Positions 59,245 to 64,000 of a stretch of 64,000 nucleotides of DNA are shown here, one piece after another. The notes beneath the pieces are model-generated. The model saw only the letters and a program-made list of their open reading frames with translations, made no database searches and had not been told where the DNA came from. Source of the DNA: 2-12-FULL-35-15 sp036386835 (GTDB lineage: Bacteria > Bacteroidota > Bacteroidia > 2-12-FULL-35-15). The stretch covers positions 1-64,000 of the forward strand of contig DASVUX010000034.1 in assembly GCA_036386835.1 (NCBI GenBank), given 5' to 3'. Every line of letters begins with the position of its first letter. The first letter of the stretch is position 1. Both the position numbers and the translations under genes were made by a program.

Positions 59245-61710
59245 TTAGTGCTGAATTATTACTTTCTGTGTACCCGATCCTTTTTCACTTTGTACATTTA
59301 TAAAATAAACACCGTTCGGTTGTTTACTTAAATCAATCTCTGCCTTTGGGTTCTTAATTTTCGCCTGGTAAATTTTTCCGCCCAATATATTGGTAATATT
59401 CAAGCAAAATTCTTTTTCGTTGGTTTCTACTATAATAGGCCCGGTAGCTGGGTTAGGATATGTTTTAAACTCGGTTACTGAATTATTTTCTGCAATTCCA
59501 ACCACAGGAATTCCGAGTTTAAATACTGTTCCATAATCATAAGTCCCTCCCTTCTCTGTGGTACCATATAAGGAAACCCCATCAGAAAAAAAAGCGCCTG
59601 TTGGTTCACTGCCATTTGAAAAATTATCAAAATCTAGAATTTTAGTGAACCATGTTCCATCTGTCTTTATTCTGAAGGCAGTACCACAGCCCCCATAACA
59701 ATCAGCGCTAACTCCACCATGCGGAGTCATTCCATATAAAAAAGAGCCATCCAAAATAAGAGTGTTTGAAGGACCGGATCCATTTATACTGTCAAAATCA
59801 AAAAGTTTGGAATACCCGGTTCCATCAGTCATTATTTTAAAAACAGTTCCGTGGTCGTATGCTCCGCCACGTCCTGTCATTCCATAAAGAAAATTTCCAT
59901 CTGATACAAGGCCACTATAAAGCGGAATACTCCCATTACTACTTCCTGCAAAATTTAAGAGTGTTGTGAAATCAGTACCATCTGGTTTTAATTTGAATAT
60001 TGTTCCCAATCCATTTAATCCTCCACCTCCGGTCATCCCGTAAAGGAAAGTTCCGTCAAAAATAAGGGCGCACTGGGGATGTCGGCCTTCGGTGGCATTG
60101 AAGGTATGTAATACCGAGTAGGCAGTACCATCTTTTTTAATTCTATAGATCACCCCGCAACCAAATGCACAGTCATTACCATTTATTCCGCCCATGTTTG
60201 TAACTCCATATAGAAAAGTTCCGTCAGAAATAAGAGAGCCACTGGGAAATCTCCCATATGGACCTGAACCAAAACTATGTAAGTGCGTAAATCCGGTGCC
60301 ATCCCTTTTAATTTTATAGATAGTGCCATTTGCTGTGCCTCCTCCTCCTGCGGTCCCATAAAAACAGCTATCATCTGAAAGCACACCGGCAATAGGGCCA
60401 GAAACAGTCGATGAATTGAAATCAAAAAGAACAGAACATTCGGAACCATTCGGTTTGATTTTTAGGATCACACCTTTACCATTCGTGCCACCCCAGGCAA
60501 CACCATACATAAAAGTGCTGTCTGAAACAAGAGTACCCCGAGGGTAAGCTCCATTAGATTGGATTGAGTAATGGTCAAAATCAAATAACTTGGTAAAATT
60601 GGTACTGTCTGGCTTTATTTTAAAAATCGTACCTGCATTTGATGTTCCTCCTTCATTTGTCATTCCATATAAAAATGTTCCGTCAGAAACCAGCGAGCCG
60701 TCTGGGTTTGCACCATCAGTACCATTAAAGTTATGTATGGTGGTAAAATCTGTTCCATCGGTTTTAATTTTAAATACATACCCTTTTGAACTAAAACCAC
60801 TTTCTTTCGACATTCCATATAAGTATGTTCCATCATAAATTAAGGTCTTTAAATAATTATAAAGAGATCCTGTAAAATCATAAATCTTGGAGAAGCCTGT
60901 TCCATCTGGCATTATTTTAAAAATTACTCCCGCACCGTTTATGCCACCTTGTGCCATACCATATAAATAGGTGCCATCCGAAACAAGTGTTCCATAAGCA
61001 CCTGCCCAATCAATGATAGAGGTGAAACTATATATATTTAAATATCCGGTTCCGTCAGGCTTTATTTTAAAAATGGTCCCTGAACTCAGGGTCATCCCAT
61101 ATAAAAATATTCCATCAAATATGAGAGTTCCACGAGGATTTCCTCCAGTCATATTATTACAATCAATTAATTTAGTGTATGCCGTACCATCGTTTTTTAT
61201 TTTAAAAATTACTCCTGCACCATTTGAACCACCGTATGGAGTCATTCCGTATAAAAAGACTCCGTCTGACACAAGAGATCCATATGGTGATTCTCCATTT
61301 AAGCCATTAAATTCATGTAGTTTAACATAATTAGTCCCATTCGATTCTATTTTGAAAACAACACCTTTATCATTGGTTCCTCCTGCCCAAGTCATTCCAT
61401 ACAAAAATGAACCTTCGGAAATAAGTGAGCCCAAAGCACCTCTTCCATTAGGACCATCAAAGGCGAATAGTGTAGAATATCCTGTTCCATCAGGCATTAT
61501 TTTAAATATAGTCCCCTTTCCATTAATTCCTCCCTGATCCGTCATTCCATATAAAAAAGTTCCGTCAGAAACGAGCGTTCCGTAGGGAGTGCTCCCGGTT
61601 GTGCTACCCGAATATTCGCATAACTTTGTGTATTGTGCTTTTAAAATACCCGGAATCATAAAACCTATAAATGCAATGAATAATAATAGAGTGTAGTTTT
61701 TTGTTTTCAT
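59245..61710 (-). CDS. Secreted GloVer-repeat protein with type-A T9SS sorting domain
   Basis: The 821-residue product starts at the ATG at 61708-61710, where a signal peptide (1-25, ending ILKA-Q) begins. It holds 14 repeats of about 50 residues with the core 'LVSDGTFLYGMT' and a second strip 'GTIFKIKPDGTGY'. These are the TIGR03803 'GloVer' tandem repeats. Fourteen blades would fit two seven-bladed propellers; that is inference. The last 75 residues, from 'KTYPNPATGPIIVE' to 'KVIIQH', are a type-A sorting domain. The frame extends 46 codons upstream without homology. It has a good promoter and stands alone. Confidence 0.85.
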   Translation of the reverse strand: MKTKNYTLLLFIAFIGFMIPGILKAQYTKLCEYSGSTTGSTPYGTLVSDGTFLYGMTDQGGINGKGTIFKIMPDGTGYSTLFAFDGPNGRGALGSLISEGSFLYGMTWAGGTNDKGVVFKIESNGTNYVKLHEFNGLNGESPYGSLVSDGVFLYGMTPYGGSNGAGVIFKIKNDGTAYTKLIDCNNMTGGNPRGTLIFDGIFLYGMTLSSGTIFKIKPDGTGYLNIYSFTSIIDWAGAYGTLVSDGTYLYGMAQGGINGAGVIFKIMPDGTGFSKIYDFTGSLYNYLKTLIYDGTYLYGMSKESGFSSKGYVFKIKTDGTDFTTIHNFNGTDGANPDGSLVSDGTFLYGMTNEGGTSNAGTIFKIKPDSTNFTKLFDFDHYSIQSNGAYPRGTLVSDSTFMYGVAWGGTNGKGVILKIKPNGSECSVLFDFNSSTVSGPIAGVLSDDSCFYGTAGGGGTANGTIYKIKRDGTGFTHLHSFGSGPYGRFPSGSLISDGTFLYGVTNMGGINGNDCAFGCGVIYRIKKDGTAYSVLHTFNATEGRHPQCALIFDGTFLYGMTGGGGLNGLGTIFKLKPDGTDFTTLLNFAGSSNGSIPLYSGLVSDGNFLYGMTGRGGAYDHGTVFKIMTDGTGYSKLFDFDSINGSGPSNTLILDGSFLYGMTPHGGVSADCYGGCGTAFRIKTDGTWFTKILDFDNFSNGSEPTGAFFSDGVSLYGTTEKGGTYDYGTVFKLGIPVVGIAENNSVTEFKTYPNPATGPIIVETNEKEFCLNITNILGGKIYQAKIKNPKAEIDLSKQPNGVYFINVQSEKGSGTQKVIIQH

Positions 61711-61760
61711 TAGTTTCAGATGGATGGAAATTCGGAGCTTTTTAATTGTTAATGGTTTTA

Positions 61761-61790
61761 GAAAGATACGAATCTTTAACTGTCTTGCAA
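61761..61790 (-). promoter_or_regulatory. Promoter of the GloVer gene
   Basis: On the minus strand TTG (61788-61790), 19 bases, then TATCTTTC (61761-61768), one base off TAnnTTTG. The box lies 50 bases before the chosen ATG, which supports the shorter protein. Confidence 0.6.
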
Positions 61791-61836
61791 CAAACCAATT
61801 AGAGGTCTCATATATCGGATAGCTAAGAGCCAAATA

Positions 61837-61867
61837 AAAAAGACCCACAGTTATTGCGGGTCTTTTT
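61837..61867 (-). terminator. Terminator of the sdhAB operon
   Basis: AAAAAGACCC (61837-61846) and GGGTCTTTTT (61858-61867) form a 10-bp stem with a short loop, 21 bases after the sdhB stop, with a T-rich exit on the minus strand. Confidence 0.8.
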
Positions 61868-61888
61868 CATTTTTAAAAAGTATTTTAT

Positions 61889-62647
61889 CTAATCTTTCAA
61901 ATTCGCTACATAAAACTCTCTGTTCATCCTGGCGATATTCTCAAGAGAGATTCCTTTAGGGCATTCCACTTCGCAGGCTCCAGTGTTTGTGCAGTTGCCA
62001 AATCCTTCAGCATCCATTTGTGCAACCATATTCTTAGCACGTGCCACACGTTCCACTTTACCCTGAGGCAATAATGCAAGCTGGGAGATCTTTGCAGAAA
62101 CGAATAACATTGCTGATGAATTCTTGCAGGTGGCAACACATGCTCCACATCCGATACAAGCAGCCGCTTCAAAAGATTTGTCAGCATCTACTTTAGGAAT
62201 AGGAAGACTGTTTGCATCCTGGGCATTTCCCGTATTTACGGAAATATATCCGCCTTTCGCAATGATACGGTCAAATGCCGAGCGGTCCACCGTAAGGTCT
62301 TTGATCACTGGGAATGCCGCAGCTCTCCAGGGTTCTACCACAATAGTATCACCATCTTTGAATGAACGCATGTGCAGCTGACAGGTTGTTACTTTGTTCT
62401 TTGGCCCATGAGGACGTCCGTTGATGAACATGCTGCAGGCACCGCAGATCCCTTCGCGGCAATCGTGGTCGAAAGCTACAGGATCTTCACCTTTTACGAT
62501 CAGCTGCTCATTAAGCACATCGAACATTTCAAGGAACGACATGTCCGGGGAAATATCATTCAGCTGGTAAGTTACCAGTTGCCCGTTGTTCTTTGAATTT
62601 TTCTGACGCCATACCTTCAGCGTTATTTTCATGTTACCGTGACTCAT
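61889..62647 (-). CDS. sdhB: Succinate dehydrogenase/fumarate reductase iron-sulfur subunit
   Basis: The 252-residue subunit passes electrons between the flavoprotein and quinone. The [2Fe-2S] ligands are C63, C68 and C71 in 'CREGICGAC', plus C89. The second domain has C164, C167, C170 and C174 in 'CIGCGACVATC', and C219, C225 and C229 in 'CTNTGACEVECPKGI', which together hold the [4Fe-4S] and [3Fe-4S] clusters. The pattern is of the Bacteroidota/Wolinella type (SdhCAB/FrdCAB). It lies 136 bases after sdhA in the same direction. Succinate oxidation or fumarate reduction cannot be told apart from sequence. Confidence 0.95.
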   Translation of the reverse strand: MSHGNMKITLKVWRQKNSKNNGQLVTYQLNDISPDMSFLEMFDVLNEQLIVKGEDPVAFDHDCREGICGACSMFINGRPHGPKNKVTTCQLHMRSFKDGDTIVVEPWRAAAFPVIKDLTVDRSAFDRIIAKGGYISVNTGNAQDANSLPIPKVDADKSFEAAACIGCGACVATCKNSSAMLFVSAKISQLALLPQGKVERVARAKNMVAQMDAEGFGNCTNTGACEVECPKGISLENIARMNREFYVANLKD

Positions 62648-62655
62648 GTTTTTTT

Positions 62656-62782
62656 AATTTGAAGATTAATTAATTTGAAAATTTGAAAATTCATCTGGTA
62701 GTAATCTTCATTTTTCAAATAGTATTTCTTTATGTTTTAACCGTTCATGGATTGGCAAATTGGCACATTTCCAAATTGTCAA
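62656..62782. repeat. Two octanucleotide repeat tracts between sdhA and sdhB
   Basis: At 62656-62695 five 8-base units follow one another, three of them AATTTGAA. At 62751-62782 four units read ATTGGCAA, ATTGGCAC, ATTTCCAA and ATTGTCAA, ending right at the sdhA stop. Both tracts keep a strict period of eight. Similar degenerate octamers are seen in spacers of other Bacteroidota. Confidence 0.6.
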
Positions 62783-62783
62783 A

Positions 62784-64000
62784 TTATTTATAACTCCTCG
62801 CAGCAATCTTGATCGCTTCGAATTTTAATTCCTCTTTATGCAGTTCATAAGAATAATTTCCTTTGTATTCCCATGCAGCAACATAAGCGTAATTAGCATC
62901 ATCACGGTTTGCTTCTCCTTCTTCTGTCTGGAATTCTTCACGGAAGTGCCCTCCGCATGATTCATTCCGGTTCAGCGCATCCATGCACATCAGCTCACCA
63001 AGCTCAATGAAGTCGGCAACACGTCCTGCTTTTTCCAGTTCAGGGTTAAATTCATTTGGTGCACCTGTAACACGCACATCTCTCCAGAATTCTTCACGCA
63101 ATGCTTTAATTTCCTGGATCGCTTCTTTTAAACCTTTTTCATTACGGGCCATTCCGCATTTATCCCACATGATCTTACCCAGGCGCTTATGAAAATGATC
63201 CACTGATTTTGTTCCTTTGATCGCGAAAAATTTATCGATCTGTGACTGCACCTCTTTTTCAGCGTTCACAAATGCTTCATGATCGGTTGGGATCGCTTTT
63301 GTCCTGATCTCATTTGCCAGGTATGCCCCGATAGTATAAGGGATCACAAAATATCCATCTGCCAAGCCCTGCATAAGCGCAGATGCCCCGAGGCGGTTAG
63401 CGCCATGGTCAGAGAAATTCGCTTCACCAAGGGCATACATTCCCGGTACGGTTGTCATTAAATTATAATCAACCCAGAGCCCGCCCATTGTATAGTGAAC
63501 CGCAGGGTAAATGCGCATTGGAACTTCATACGGATTTTCACCCGTGATCTGCTCATACATTTCAAATAAATTCCCGTATTTTTCTTCAACAACCTGCTTT
63601 CCGAAAACGCGGAGCTGATCAGCTGTAGGGTTGTCGATTCCAAGTTTTTTAGCCTGTGTTCTTCCGTAACGGTCGATCGCAGCTTTGTAATCAAGGTAAA
63701 CAGCCATTTTAGAAGCACCCACACCATAACCTGCATCACATCTTTCCTTTGCTGCGCGTGACGCAACATCACGCGGAACAAGGTTGCCGAATGCCGGGTA
63801 CCTGCGCTCCAGGTAATAATCCCTTTCCTCTTCCGGGATTTCATTAGGTTTGCGTGTATCACCTTGTTTTTTAGGTACCCAGATTCGTCCGTCATTACGT
63901 AATGATTCACTCATCAGCGTAAGCTTCGACTGGTGATCTCCCGAGACAGGGATACATGTAGGGTGAATTTGTGTATAACAAGGATTTCCGAAGAAGGCTC
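62784..64000 (-). CDS. sdhA: Succinate dehydrogenase/fumarate reductase flavoprotein subunit, partial
   Basis: The last 404 or so codons of the flavoprotein are present; the frame is open to the window edge, so the 5' part, with the FAD-binding N-terminus, lies beyond 64000. The edge portion reads 'NPCYTQIHPTCIPVSGDHQS', the substrate-binding region of this family. Further on are 'GGLWVDYNLMT' and 'GLYALGEA'-type strips ('GMYALGEANFSDHGANRLGA') and 'SCGGHFREEF'. An internal ATG at 63912-63914 is not the start. It precedes sdhB in the same operon; the membrane subunit sdhC is expected upstream of sdhA. Confidence 0.95.
   Translation of the reverse strand, partial: AFFGNPCYTQIHPTCIPVSGDHQSKLTLMSESLRNDGRIWVPKKQGDTRKPNEIPEEERDYYLERRYPAFGNLVPRDVASRAAKERCDAGYGVGASKMAVYLDYKAAIDRYGRTQAKKLGIDNPTADQLRVFGKQVVEEKYGNLFEMYEQITGENPYEVPMRIYPAVHYTMGGLWVDYNLMTTVPGMYALGEANFSDHGANRLGASALMQGLADGYFVIPYTIGAYLANEIRTKAIPTDHEAFVNAEKEVQSQIDKFFAIKGTKSVDHFHKRLGKIMWDKCGMARNEKGLKEAIQEIKALREEFWRDVRVTGAPNEFNPELEKAGRVADFIELGELMCMDALNRNESCGGHFREEFQTEEGEANRDDANYAYVAAWEYKGNYSYELHKEELKFEAIKIAARSYK

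Noticed and set aside
63458..63910. 150-codon minus-strand frame overlapping sdhA
   Set aside because: Same-strand shifted frame inside a well-supported flavoprotein gene, with no motif of its own.

Overview
The window is bacterial chromosome from a member of the phylum Bacteroidota. The support is internal: promoters repeatedly match the Bacteroidota form (TTTG, about 19 bases, TAnnTTTG), several proteins end in type 9 secretion (T9SS) sorting domains, there is a PorP/SprF protein next to a PorE-like TPR/PD40/OmpA protein, and there are DUF2723 and GloVer-repeat proteins. Family or genus cannot be fixed from the sequence. GC content is moderate and even, and I see no integrase, transposase, phage gene, CRISPR array or rRNA, so this looks like core chromosome rather than an island.

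Layout. 0-5 kb: tRNA-Ala, an AsmA-like/DUF748 envelope protein and two tandem exported proteins with small beta repeats. 5-14 kb: a RidA-family deaminase, ileS (with a swapped GxHH signature), a DksA/TraR-like protein with a histone-H1-like Lys/Ala tail, lspA, a GT-C membrane protein, asd, and an unlisted 19-codon transcription unit. 14-19 kb: a lamin-tail surface protein coupled to a two-helix membrane peptide, then a 2-aminomuconate-semialdehyde-type aldehyde dehydrogenase. 19-29 kb is regulatory: a sensor kinase/OmpR-type regulator pair with phased TGTTAA repeats in its divergent promoter, three stand-alone receiver proteins, a helical repeat protein beside one of them, and small exported proteins. 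29-38 kb: tRNA-Gln, a DUF2723 protein O-mannosyltransferase-like protein, a NodB deacetylase, a HEAT-repeat protein, a GNAT enzyme, a SlyD-like prolyl isomerase, and a methionine/glutamine transaminase with its omega-amidase. 38-47 kb: a disrupted Cys/Lys-rich small gene, recJ, a tightly overlapping three-gene CotH-kinase operon, dnaG (TTG start) and a lytic transglycosylase. 47-51 kb: glutaryl-CoA dehydrogenase, then a sulfur module (YeiH transporter, persulfide dioxygenase-rhodanese, periplasmic rhodanese). 51-62 kb: a T9SS surface module (PorE-like, PorP/SprF, M43 protease, 1451-residue PKD adhesin) and a GloVer protein with 14 repeats. 62-64 kb: sdhB and the 3' part of sdhA, cut by the window edge.

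How genes fit together. Three separate loci (RidA-type deaminase, aldehyde dehydrogenase, glutaryl-CoA dehydrogenase) fit the lower tryptophan/kynurenine route towards glutaryl-CoA. The 50.8-59.2 kb genes fit a cargo-plus-exporter unit for a type-B T9SS adhesin. The CotH operon looks like a surface kinase made together with a lipoprotein and a membrane peptide. Many long open frames begin at a TTG that is really the end of the TAnnTTTG promoter box; I moved those starts to the next in-frame ATG or GTG and say so in each entry. All functions are inferred from sequence reading alone; no database search was possible.
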